Source: Segetibacter sp.
GTDB taxonomy: Bacteria > Bacteroidota > Bacteroidia > Chitinophagales > Chitinophagaceae
Direction of reading: 5' to 3'
Length of the DNA: 55,353 nucleotides
Assembly (NCBI RefSeq): GCF_025963695.1
Contig: NZ_JAOQAH010000051.1
Span: forward strand, 1 to 55,353
The position numbers and the translations under genes are program-made. Shown in pieces: positions 16,901 to 24,396 of the stretch (position 1 is its first letter; the number at the start of each line of letters is the position of its first letter). Below the pieces are notes generated by a model. That model ran no database searches, was not told the DNA's origin, and saw only the letters and a program-made list of their open reading frames with translations.

Positions 16901-17086
16901 TAAATGTGCATTTACAGTAACGGTATTTCCTGCGCAAACATAGCCACAAGATGAAAAGTAATCAACAGTATGGGCTTTTAGCGAAACTGCATTAGAGAAG
17001 ATTAACAAGAGTAAAAAGAGTGTTTTTGCAAACAAGGCATACCTCCTGGTTTTAAAACAAAATTGATAAGTAGAAAGATGATGCAT
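13964..17086 (-). CDS. T9SS-secreted surface protein with five SdrD-type B domains and a Cys-rich triple repeat
   Basis: The 1040-residue protein has a signal peptide and an N-terminal region of about 170 residues with several cysteines. Five SdrD B-like domains follow, each starting GD[LF]VWND-N-NG-type and carrying the calcium-loop pattern (NDINANGTKEADEPG, NDKNANGIQD, NDFDGDGKRD, NDLNGNGIQE, IDLNGNGTKE). A proline run (TPPPPPPS) precedes the fifth. Then come three 19-residue Cys-rich units (874-930) and a T9SS sorting domain (VTVFPNPAKDYIIIKV to the C-terminal LIVVK). B domains are rigid Ca-binding stalks in adhesins; a cell-surface or matrix role is likely. The Cys-rich neck just before the sorting domain is unusual. 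It is divergent from another T9SS protein 1 kb away. Confidence 0.93.
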   Translation of the reverse strand: MHHLSTYQFCFKTRRYALFAKTLFLLLLIFSNAVSLKAHTVDYFSSCGYVCAGNTVTVNAHLSATATNTNYNWQFRDKSGAWKCFVNGSNTINGVTFTASNATAKGRLTAAPTLTITNATTALSDIDVRIVMADGTNVSPCAAKPTFPVYGTDKSLKLHVLTGIDCSNIATYCSGGTPPLKLGDLVWNDINANGTKEADEPGVSSATIKLYADDDNDNIADGSAVATTTTNSLGIYSFSKLKSGNYIVGVIIPVGYTRGPVSTIDPDNDVNNDNNGVTLIGTNQAGSEVRSKAITLSASGETATDGDDLNSNLTLDIPLCGNSQMGDFVWNDKNANGIQDLNEVGIQGVTVKLTFPDGVTTRTTTTNASGKYLFSSLSTGNYKVSFSTPAGFTPSPINEGTSDAKDSDPANGSVTVLVSAASSNLTIDAGFYTRAVIISTLSLGNQVWNDFDGDGKRDVGEPGIPGAPISLYRDTDGDDMPDGAAIKTTLSDAKGLYKFTDLAEGRYIASMPVLPGYQQSPNTTTQATSPFPDNNEDDDNNLVRLKGNNKAGEGILYTNAITLDAGEEPTDAVDGDDTNGNNTFDLAQCGNAYIGDFVWNDLNGNGIQEANEPGIDNVMVTITFSDGRTAYAKTHEYKGDNNPNAPILSGYYNFPNLGPGTYKITFETPDGLHPSPSNKGNDDAKDSDPVNGAPVTVILAADKSDFTIDAGFTDFTPPPPPPSCPNLSVGNMVFIDLNGNGTKEIHEPGIGGLTVKLYADEDGNNVADGTAISTLATADDGTYYFGNLAAGKYLVGVTTGNTYAPVTIGSTNPDDDKNNDNNGIKTINGEVFCNTITLSAGDEPVNDGSDNNSNLTLDFGLKLKASPCTTHCDCKNDCTHTDCGHSNCGHNSCKNDCKHSDCGDKNCGHNSCKSDCKHADCKHKNCSRKNNESLRSSSVEGTTSIANTITRPELSITAVTVFPNPAKDYIIIKVMAVKEGKGSARITDLSGKLVATQNVTISHGMNLIKFDRLEGLRGGTYYAQLHFNYHIYNQQLIVVK
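14297..14467 (-). repeat. Three tandem 57-bp coding repeats (Cys-rich 19-residue unit)
   Basis: The units follow C-K-x-D-C-x-H-x-D-C-x(3)-N-C-x(4). Unit 1 has CTHTDCGHSNC, unit 2 CKHSDCGDKNC, unit 3 CKHADCKHKNC. There are four cysteines per unit, all in phase, plus two just before. The spacing suits metal ligation or a disulfide ladder. Confidence 0.9.
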
Positions 17087-17478
17087 AAGCGTTTTATATT
17101 GAATATTAATGAATAAGAAAGCATTAGCCTATAATTAAAGCGTCTGAATCTGTAAGTGGAAACCTATCAATTTCTAAAACTTTATTGCAAGGGAAGGACA
17201 CTGCATGCGTCGAACCACGAAAAGAATAGCGCTTATAAAAATGATGATCGACAGCTCACAATCCGGCTACATTAATGTCACAAGGGGTACGGAGGAGGTA
17301 ATTGTTGTATGAATATTGGATTTACTACGTAAGGGTATACTTATAAATTGAATGATCTTACATAAGTAATCCTTCTACACATTGTATTGATGAATGATGA
17401 ATAAGAAAAGTTGCAAGAGAACCTACTTGTGCTTCTTTTTCCCTCACCCACTTTTAATTGCACAACCCACGGAGAGGC

Positions 17479-17547
17479 CTTCAGGTTTTATTCCGGTGTT
17501 TACGACCTGTGTTGTATATGAAACGCACCTGAAGAGTTGGGACTCTT
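17479..17547. other. Overlapping inverted repeats (possible structured leader RNA)
   Basis: CTTCAGGT (17479-17486) pairs with ACCTGAAG (17527-17534). AAGAGT (17532-17537) pairs with ACTCTT (17542-17547) across a TGGG loop. The two stems share bases 17532-17534, so they would compete. No known riboswitch was recognised. Confidence 0.3.
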
Positions 17548-18064
17548 AGAACCCGTTCGTTTGCATTTCCCGGTATAGGATTTTTACTTCCAGAAATGAA
17601 ACCTTTTGCTTCAACCGTGAGAAAAAAAGTTTACATGAGTTTTTTAAGCCAGCAGTTATATTGATTTTTTAAACTAATTAAATAATTGGCTCACAGTACC
17701 GATACTTAACACCTGCCATCTTTTCTTATTTAATCCGATTGAAAATATACAACAAGATGCAAGTGGCATAAGGTTCGCCTAAAGGGAGGTCTATACTTTT
17801 GATCGAACCTGGCCATAATAATTGGTTTTTGGGTACGCGGATTAATAGTATCAACCGATTATGTATGGGTTTTAATAATAAACGTTGCACAGAATCGTTG
17901 TTAACATCATTATTTTATTCATGCTATAACAAAATCAATATTTAGTCTCAATTGAGCTTTTTATTTTAATTACCAGAGACTGAATTTGCAGGATGCCGAT
18001 CGGGGGTTGAAGAAACGTGACTAATAGCGTGGGTGCGTAAGTGAGTTATGATTGTCAAAAATAT

Positions 18065-18093
18065 AAAGACGTTCTCAAGAGGTGAACGTCTTT
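18065..18093 (+). terminator. Perfect hairpin with T-run just before the T9SS gene
   Basis: AAAGACGTTC pairs with GAACGTCTTT across a 9-base loop, and the run ends TTTTC. It lies 38 bp before the start codon at 18132. It may end a short upstream transcript or attenuate the gene. Confidence 0.5.
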
Positions 18094-18131
18094 TCGCTCA
18101 ATGTCTTTGCTCTGACATTTAAACCAATATT

Positions 18132-21100
18132 ATGAAGAATCTTTACCATAAAGCAGCGGAAAAATCTAAAAAGTATTTCAAAAACCTTTTTGTTCTCTTT
18201 GTTTTGATCACAGGTTCTTTGTTTTCCTCAACTATTTATGCTCAAACGTATAGGAGTAGTTCTCAAAGTACAGCCCCATCGGGGGATAAAACGCTCGATG
18301 TTTCTAAACCTGCTAGTTTACAAGTGGGAGACGTTATGATAGCAGCGATAAGTGTAAGACCCTGGAATGTTAATATAAATGGGGTGCCAACGGGATGGGT
18401 ATTTGTAAGAAATACAGCTGCGGGAAGTACGGGAGAAGGCGGGGACAACCAGCAAAGCATTTATTATAAAATAGTAACCGCTACTGATTTGCTTCCAACT
18501 ACGACCCTTTACCAGTGGAAGTTCAACCAGAGTGAAGGGTCCGCAGGCGGTATCATTGCATTCTCTGGTGTAGAAAATAGCTACAGTCCTATCGATAAGC
18601 ATGCGGGTGCTCCATCTGGGTCAGGTCTTACTTTTTCTTCGCCCAGCATCAACACTACCTACCCCAATGAAGTTGTTATCGGCATTCATGCATATGGTTC
18701 CAGTGGAACCTGGACTAACCCTGTAGGCGCTACTTTTCCTATGGTTCAAAGAGTAGACATAGCGTCGAGGACGGTTCCAAATGTGTATGGTGTGTCGATG
18801 GAAATGAGCCATGGAGTAAAAGTTACTGCGGGTGCGACTGGCAGCGTATCAGCAACTGCTTCTAACGATGCGGAGGTAGGAGTATCGCAAATTATAGCGT
18901 TAATGCCCAATACTCAGATTTCTTATCCCGGCACACCGTACTGCAAAAACGAAGGAACGGCACCGGTAACGCAAATAGGTATACCGGGAGGAGTGTATTC
19001 GTCTACAACAGGTCTTAGTATTAATTTAGTGTCAGGTGCCGTTGATCTGTCTGCAAGTAACGCCGGAACTTATGTCGTCACTTATAAGTACGGTATTACT
19101 CTTCAATATTCGACAACCACCTCCATAACGGTAAATCCAGTTCCAACTGAAGAAATGAGTGGGAGTGTTACCATTTGCCAAAATTCGGCTGCACCAAATA
19201 TTACTTTTGCAAGTGACAATGGCACCGCTCCTTATACATTCACTTATAAAATTGGTGGAGGAGCAAATCAAACGGTTACTGCAAGTGGAAATTCTGTTAC
19301 AGTTTCTCAAGCCACTGCAATAGCCGGAACTTTCGCCTACACATTAGTAAGCGTTGCAGATGCTAATGCCTGTACTTTAACTCAAAGTGATGTTGAAACC
19401 ATAACGATTAGTCCGTTGCCAACTGCTACTATTGGCGGAGCGACAACTGTTTGTCAAAATGCTACTGCGCCAAACATTACATTTACAGGAGGGGGAGCAA
19501 CAGCACCTTATACTTTTACTTATAAAATAGATGGGGGATCTGACCAAACAGTAACAACTACGTCAGGGAATTCGGTAACAGTAGCCCGACCTACAACAAA
19601 CGTAGGCACTTACACTTATACATTAGTTAGTGTATCCTCGGCTAACTCCTGTTCACAACTTCAAAGCGCCAGTGCTGCTATAACTGTTAACCCCTCGGCT
19701 GTAGCCAGTATTAGTGGCGATGCCACTGTCTGTCAAAATTCCACTGCTCCAAGTATAACATTTACCGGCTCGGGAGCAACGGCGCCTTATACATTCACTT
19801 ATAAGATTAATAGCGGAGTTAATCAAACTGTTACAACTACTACAGGAAATTCTGTAACACTAACTCAACCAACAACAACAGCGGGCAGTTTCACTTATAC
19901 CCTGGTAAGTGTTTCCTCACCGAATTCCTGTTCGCAACTTCAAAGTGGAAGTGCGGCAATAACCGTAACAGCTCCTGTAGGAACACCTGTATTTACCGCC
20001 GGTTCAACATCTAGCCGTTGTCAAACGGCTGCCACAACTACCTATGCTGCATCAGCTTCAAACGCTACTTCCATTACTTATAGCCTCGATGCTATAAGCA
20101 CATTGGCCGGCAACAGTATAATAAGTTCTACGGGAGCAGTGACTTTTGCAGCAGGATGGACAGGTAATTCTACCATCATCGCTACGGCAACAGGATGTTA
20201 CGGCCCTACGACTGCTACGCATACTGTTACTACAGCGATAGCGCCTTTAGCCAGTTTTAATTACACAGCTAATCCCTACTGCACTAACGGAGGAAACGCT
20301 TCTATAAGTTTTTCAGGTACTGGCGGCGGAACGTTTTCTTCTAGTCCTGCCGGCTTATCCATTAATGGAACTACAGGTTTTGTAGTTGTTCAGGCTAGTA
20401 CCCCTGGTGCATATACAGTTAATTACACCATTGCGTCTACAGCTAGTTGTCCTACCTATGTGGTAAGTGCGCCGCTTACTATAAATATTCATGCAATCTG
20501 GAATGGCTCCGTGAGCAGGAACTGGCACGACCCAAACAACTGGTCTTGTGGAGGAGTACCAACGTTGACTTCAAACACGGTAATACCATCAGGTATGCCT
20601 CGATATCCAATTATTTATTCCGGAATTGGAACAACCAATAATTTAACTATTCAAACTGGCGCTTCGATTGTAGACTCCGCTTCCTTAAAGGTTGGCGGTA
20701 TCATTTATAACAGTGATAATGGCTCTGTTGATGCCTTAGCGGGAAAAGTTGAATTTGCTTCTAATTCTTACCAGGTCATTCCTTCTAAGATTTTTAACCT
20801 GAAAACGATTAAGGATATTGTCATAAGTAATGCAGGGGGAATAAAGTTATCGGGTCCACTGAGAGTAACAGGATCTGTAGCGTTTGGTAATGTAAATAAT
20901 ACTGTCTTTACAACTGGGGACTCGCTAACACTTGCTTCTGTTGCAACTTCCGACGCTCAGATAAAGGATATTACGAATGCTGGAATAAATTCAGGCAATA
21001 CCATAAGCGGGTTGGTCATTGTTGAAAGGTACATGCCGGCAAAAAGAGCTTACCGCCTTGCAACTGCCCCGGTAAACTCTACGAAGAGTATAAAATTTAA

Positions 21101-22775
21101 CTGGATGGAAAATTCGCTCAATCCGGATCGGTACAACAGGGTTGCTCCTTACCCCGGTTATGGTACTAACATAACCGGCATGGGCGATACAACTAATGGG
21201 TTTGATCCTACCCAAACGCATAACCCTTCTATGTTTACTTTCAACAACGTAGGGCAGGCCTGGGTACCAATACCAAATACCGGCGGAGTAATGACCGCAG
21301 GAAATGCGTATAGAATTATTGTAAGGGGTGACAGAAACATTGATATGAATAGCAATACGCCAACGCCGACACCCACCACGTTAAGGGCGACAGGAACAGT
21401 TGTTACAGGCAATTTTACTGTAGTTAAATCAGGCTCCGCCGCTACAGCCAATCTTGCTAATCTTTCAGTAACACCGAATGCATACAATCTCATAGCCAAT
21501 CCTTATGCTTCTGCTATTAATTGGCTCACTGTTAATAAAACAGACATTGGAGGTACGATTTATATTTTCGACCCAACCATAGCCGGCAGTGGAGGAAGGG
21601 GAGGGTATAGTGTATACAACTGCATTGTTGGAGCAGTAAGTAACAACGGTTCAATTGCGGATAATTACATACAGTCAGGACAATCATTCTTTGTTCAGTC
21701 ATCTGGTCCAAATCCTTCTATCACTTTTAAAGAAACAGACAAAGCTGGTTTGCACAGACCTGTTTTTAGAACAGGAAGTGAATTGCCAAATGTTTCTGTG
21801 CAAATATTATTGCCAGCACAGCAGCAAACGTCTGAATCAGCCGACGGGGCCAAAGTTTATTTTTCTGAGGATTTTGATAATTCAATTGGAAAAGAAGACT
21901 CTTATAAGTTTGCAAACCAAGACGAAAATATAGCAATAATAAGCAGTGGAAATCTACTTAGTATAGAGGCGCGTAGACCGGTAGCAACAGGAGACTCAAT
22001 ACAATTAAAACTGTGGCAGTTAACTCAGAAAAATTACCTGTTAAAACTCAATTTTAATAATTTCTCTTATGGGCTTGAGGCATACCTGAAAGATAAATAT
22101 TTAAGTACTATCACCCAGCTTAATACAACTGGTGAAACCGTGGTTCCTGTTACAATTACTTCTGACGCTGCCTCTACTGCACCAGACCGTTATAAGATTA
22201 TTTTTGAAAAATTTACAACACTTCCTTTACACCTGTTAGGTATAAAAGCTGTAGAAAAAAACGGCGGAGTTGAAGTGGGATGGATTGCCGAATCAGAGAG
22301 TAATATGGATAGATACGAGATAGAAAAATCTGTTGATGGGCACCGGTTTGTAACGGCGGGAACTGTAAAAGCTAAAATAGACCCGGGAACATCATCAAAC
22401 TACACCTGGTTCGATTTGATGCCTAACAAGGGAGATAATTTTTACAAGATTAAGTCTGTTGATAAAGAGGGTGCCATAAAATATAGCAACGTTGCCAAAG
22501 TGAAATTGGAAAAAGGGGTTTCAGTCATAACACTCTTTCCAAACCCTATTCAGGGAAAAGTGATAAGGCTTCAGTTTACCGGGATTAAAAAAGCAAACTA
22601 TAACGTTAGTCTGTTTAATAGCTTGGGCGACAAAGTACACAACGGTACTATTTCCCATGGTGGCGGTTCTGCAAATCATTCAATCGAACTAAAAACATTT
22701 TTACCAAAAGGAGTATATCAATTGCATGTTTCTGATAATTTAGATAAAGAAACAATTTCAGTATTAGTCCAATAA
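18132..22775 (+). CDS. Large T9SS-secreted protein with tandem Ig-like repeats
   Basis: The 1547-residue protein starts with a long charged N-region and a signal peptide ending near YAQ. A beta-rich domain of about 230 residues follows (SLQVGDVMIAAISV ... GIIAFSGV ... VGVSQIIALMP), a module frequent at the N-terminus of secreted proteins. Then come three tandem repeats of about 92 residues (roughly 337-617), each with VCQN[SA]TAP, APYTFTYKI and TYTLVSVSS-NSC. Beyond these are more Ig-like segments, a C-terminal T9SS type A sorting domain (ITLFPNPIQGKVIRLQF) and terminal SVLVQ. Such proteins are exported by T9SS and anchored or released at the cell surface; adhesion or matrix formation is likely. 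No enzymatic domain is visible. Confidence 0.92.
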   Translation: MKNLYHKAAEKSKKYFKNLFVLFVLITGSLFSSTIYAQTYRSSSQSTAPSGDKTLDVSKPASLQVGDVMIAAISVRPWNVNINGVPTGWVFVRNTAAGSTGEGGDNQQSIYYKIVTATDLLPTTTLYQWKFNQSEGSAGGIIAFSGVENSYSPIDKHAGAPSGSGLTFSSPSINTTYPNEVVIGIHAYGSSGTWTNPVGATFPMVQRVDIASRTVPNVYGVSMEMSHGVKVTAGATGSVSATASNDAEVGVSQIIALMPNTQISYPGTPYCKNEGTAPVTQIGIPGGVYSSTTGLSINLVSGAVDLSASNAGTYVVTYKYGITLQYSTTTSITVNPVPTEEMSGSVTICQNSAAPNITFASDNGTAPYTFTYKIGGGANQTVTASGNSVTVSQATAIAGTFAYTLVSVADANACTLTQSDVETITISPLPTATIGGATTVCQNATAPNITFTGGGATAPYTFTYKIDGGSDQTVTTTSGNSVTVARPTTNVGTYTYTLVSVSSANSCSQLQSASAAITVNPSAVASISGDATVCQNSTAPSITFTGSGATAPYTFTYKINSGVNQTVTTTTGNSVTLTQPTTTAGSFTYTLVSVSSPNSCSQLQSGSAAITVTAPVGTPVFTAGSTSSRCQTAATTTYAASASNATSITYSLDAISTLAGNSIISSTGAVTFAAGWTGNSTIIATATGCYGPTTATHTVTTAIAPLASFNYTANPYCTNGGNASISFSGTGGGTFSSSPAGLSINGTTGFVVVQASTPGAYTVNYTIASTASCPTYVVSAPLTINIHAIWNGSVSRNWHDPNNWSCGGVPTLTSNTVIPSGMPRYPIIYSGIGTTNNLTIQTGASIVDSASLKVGGIIYNSDNGSVDALAGKVEFASNSYQVIPSKIFNLKTIKDIVISNAGGIKLSGPLRVTGSVAFGNVNNTVFTTGDSLTLASVATSDAQIKDITNAGINSGNTISGLVIVERYMPAKRAYRLATAPVNSTKSIKFNWMENSLNPDRYNRVAPYPGYGTNITGMGDTTNGFDPTQTHNPSMFTFNNVGQAWVPIPNTGGVMTAGNAYRIIVRGDRNIDMNSNTPTPTPTTLRATGTVVTGNFTVVKSGSAATANLANLSVTPNAYNLIANPYASAINWLTVNKTDIGGTIYIFDPTIAGSGGRGGYSVYNCIVGAVSNNGSIADNYIQSGQSFFVQSSGPNPSITFKETDKAGLHRPVFRTGSELPNVSVQILLPAQQQTSESADGAKVYFSEDFDNSIGKEDSYKFANQDENIAIISSGNLLSIEARRPVATGDSIQLKLWQLTQKNYLLKLNFNNFSYGLEAYLKDKYLSTITQLNTTGETVVPVTITSDAASTAPDRYKIIFEKFTTLPLHLLGIKAVEKNGGVEVGWIAESESNMDRYEIEKSVDGHRFVTAGTVKAKIDPGTSSNYTWFDLMPNKGDNFYKIKSVDKEGAIKYSNVAKVKLEKGVSVITLFPNPIQGKVIRLQFTGIKKANYNVSLFNSLGDKVHNGTISHGGGSANHSIELKTFLPKGVYQLHVSDNLDKETISVLVQ

Positions 22776-22903
22776 TTTCAACAAGGAAAAGGCTGATTTA
22801 TAACAAATATCCAATTTAGGTAGAGGCGTACCCGAAGAAGTCTTTTATAGGTATATTTTACACTACTGTTCTTTTAATATACGTTATTAAGTAAAGAAAA
22901 GAA

Positions 22904-23152
22904 ATGAGTAGTCGAGACTTACAAAAACAAGTTGCTTTGCCGTTGGAAGAAAAACTTAGCCCATTGCAGGTAGTTAAAGGAAAGGATAAACTTGAAATGG
23001 TGTGGAGTAACATTGAAAAAATACTTGACGAGTTTGAGGAAGACCTTTTGAAAGGTAAAGAGGAGTTGATGTTTATTAATAATTTGTCGACAAACAACGA
23101 CTATTTTAGTTGGGATATTGAAGCTGAAAAAAACAACAGGATATCTCGCTAA
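22904..23152 (+). CDS. Small hypothetical protein
   Basis: The 82-residue frame is acidic and helical (LEMVWSNIEKILDEFEEDLL), with no cysteine, signal or membrane segment. It is in the same direction as its neighbours, 128 bp after the T9SS gene. Composition and amphipathic helices favour a real protein over chance, but no family is recognised. An overlapping minus-strand frame at 22858-23097 is poorer. Confidence 0.45.
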   Translation: MSSRDLQKQVALPLEEKLSPLQVVKGKDKLEMVWSNIEKILDEFEEDLLKGKEELMFINNLSTNNDYFSWDIEAEKNNRISR

Positions 23153-23195
23153 AGTATGATTTTTAAAAGAAGGGTTAAAAATAAATAAGTAATCG

Positions 23196-23321
23196 TTGCG
23201 CAAATTATTCAGCGATTTGTTTCACGGCAGTTTCTATAAAAAATCTCCCTTCTTCAAAAGCAAAGCGTCGTGGCAATATGAGATGGCGAAAGAGACCGGG
23301 GCGAACAAGAAATTGGATTAA
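23196..23321 (+). CDS. Possible very small basic protein (TTG start)
   Basis: From TTG 23196 the frame encodes 41 residues with protein-like composition (RKLFSDLFHGSFYKKSPFF, ASWQYEMAKETGANKKLD). There is no ATG in frame before the middle. It could be a genuine small protein, the decayed end of a larger gene, or chance. Confidence 0.3.
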   Translation: MRKLFSDLFHGSFYKKSPFFKSKASWQYEMAKETGANKKLD

Positions 23322-23419
23322 CACCGTGTTCTCGCAGCTTTTCTAAAAAGAGTTATTTCGCAACTTTCTAATGCAGGCCTGCTCATACTCTCCTTTCTTT
23401 TACCGTACACTTTATCAAT

Positions 23420-23427
23420 TATATTTG
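23420..23427 (+). promoter_or_regulatory. Bacteroidota -7 promoter element
   Basis: TATATTTG matches TAnnTTTG exactly and lies 18 bp before the purine nucleoside phosphorylase start. No clear TTG -33 box is seen. Confidence 0.4.
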
Positions 23428-23445
23428 CGCCGTTAATAAAATAAT

Positions 23446-24267
23446 ATGTCCCTGCTCATAGATCAATTGAATGAAACCACTGCTTTCATTCGTCAACAAT
23501 GTACTTCTACCCCAACAATAGGTATTATACTTGGCAGCGGTCTGGGGAATTTTATAGGGGAAATGGAAGTTGAAATTGAAATTTCTTATAGCGACCTTCC
23601 TCATTTTCCTGTTAGTACGGTTGAGGGGCATTCCGGTAAACTGATTTTTGGAGAAATGGGTGGCAAAAAGGTAGTTGCAATGGCAGGGCGTTTTCATTTC
23701 TACGAGGGGTATACACCGCAACAAGTAGTCTACCCTGTTAGGGTGATGAAAATGTTGGGCGTTGACACTGTACTTATTTCAAACGCGGCAGGTGGAGTAA
23801 ATAAGAATTTCGCTGTGGGCGATCTTATGATAATCAGGGATCACATCAGCTTTTTTGCAATCAACCCACTTTTAGGAAAGAACGAAGATAAATTAGGCTC
23901 CCGTTTCCCCGACATGAGTGAGCCCTATTCACACGCTTTAATTGCAAAAGCAAAATCGGTAGCAGAAAGACTTCAAATTCCCTTACAAACAGGGGTGTAT
24001 ACAGGTGTAACAGGACCTACATTTGAGACAAGAGCTGAATATCAGTTAATACAAATTTTAGGCGGTGACGCTGTTGGAATGAGTACCGTTCAGGAGGTTA
24101 TCGCAGCAGTGCATGCCGACATGCGGGTTTTTGCAATGAGCGTAATAACCGATATAGGAATACGGGAAGAAGAAAACACCATCACCCATGAAGAAGTACT
24201 GCAGGCGGCACGCGATGCAGAGCCTAAGCTCACAGCAATCTTTACTCAACTTATTGCAGAGCTGTAA
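23446..24267 (+). CDS. Purine nucleoside phosphorylase (trimeric PNP family)
   Basis: The 273-residue cytoplasmic enzyme splits purine (deoxy)nucleosides with phosphate to base plus (deoxy)ribose-1-phosphate in purine salvage. It shows the family motifs in order: phosphate loop GSGLGNF, HSGKL, GRFHFYEGY, the NAAGGVN block, TGPTFETRAEY (purine-site Glu) and GMSTVQEVIAA. The length fits the trimeric class (about 270-290). It has its own promoter-like element; the neighbours are unrelated, so it is probably monocistronic. Confidence 0.96.
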   Translation: MSLLIDQLNETTAFIRQQCTSTPTIGIILGSGLGNFIGEMEVEIEISYSDLPHFPVSTVEGHSGKLIFGEMGGKKVVAMAGRFHFYEGYTPQQVVYPVRVMKMLGVDTVLISNAAGGVNKNFAVGDLMIIRDHISFFAINPLLGKNEDKLGSRFPDMSEPYSHALIAKAKSVAERLQIPLQTGVYTGVTGPTFETRAEYQLIQILGGDAVGMSTVQEVIAAVHADMRVFAMSVITDIGIREEENTITHEEVLQAARDAEPKLTAIFTQLIAEL

Positions 24268-24396
24268 GCCCGATGGCTGTCGCAACGTTATTGTTTTAAA
24301 TTAGTAGCTAGCAGTAAGGGCTGGTAGGTAGCTTTTCGATTTATCTTTTTGTTGACACCATTACTTTACTTTGCGTGCTATTTTTAGCCGTACTCA

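Larger units (their letters stand above)
17087..18131. other. 1-kb non-coding region between two divergent T9SS genes
   Basis: No frame of gene quality is present on either strand. The region holds two hairpin candidates: 17479-17547 (two stems sharing bases) and 18065-18093 (perfect stem). It probably contains promoters for both giant genes with long leaders, or a small RNA. Confidence 0.5.

Noticed and set aside
23192..23200. ATCGTTGCG resembling the intergenic repeat
   Set aside because: Only the first eight or nine bases match and the core palindrome is absent.
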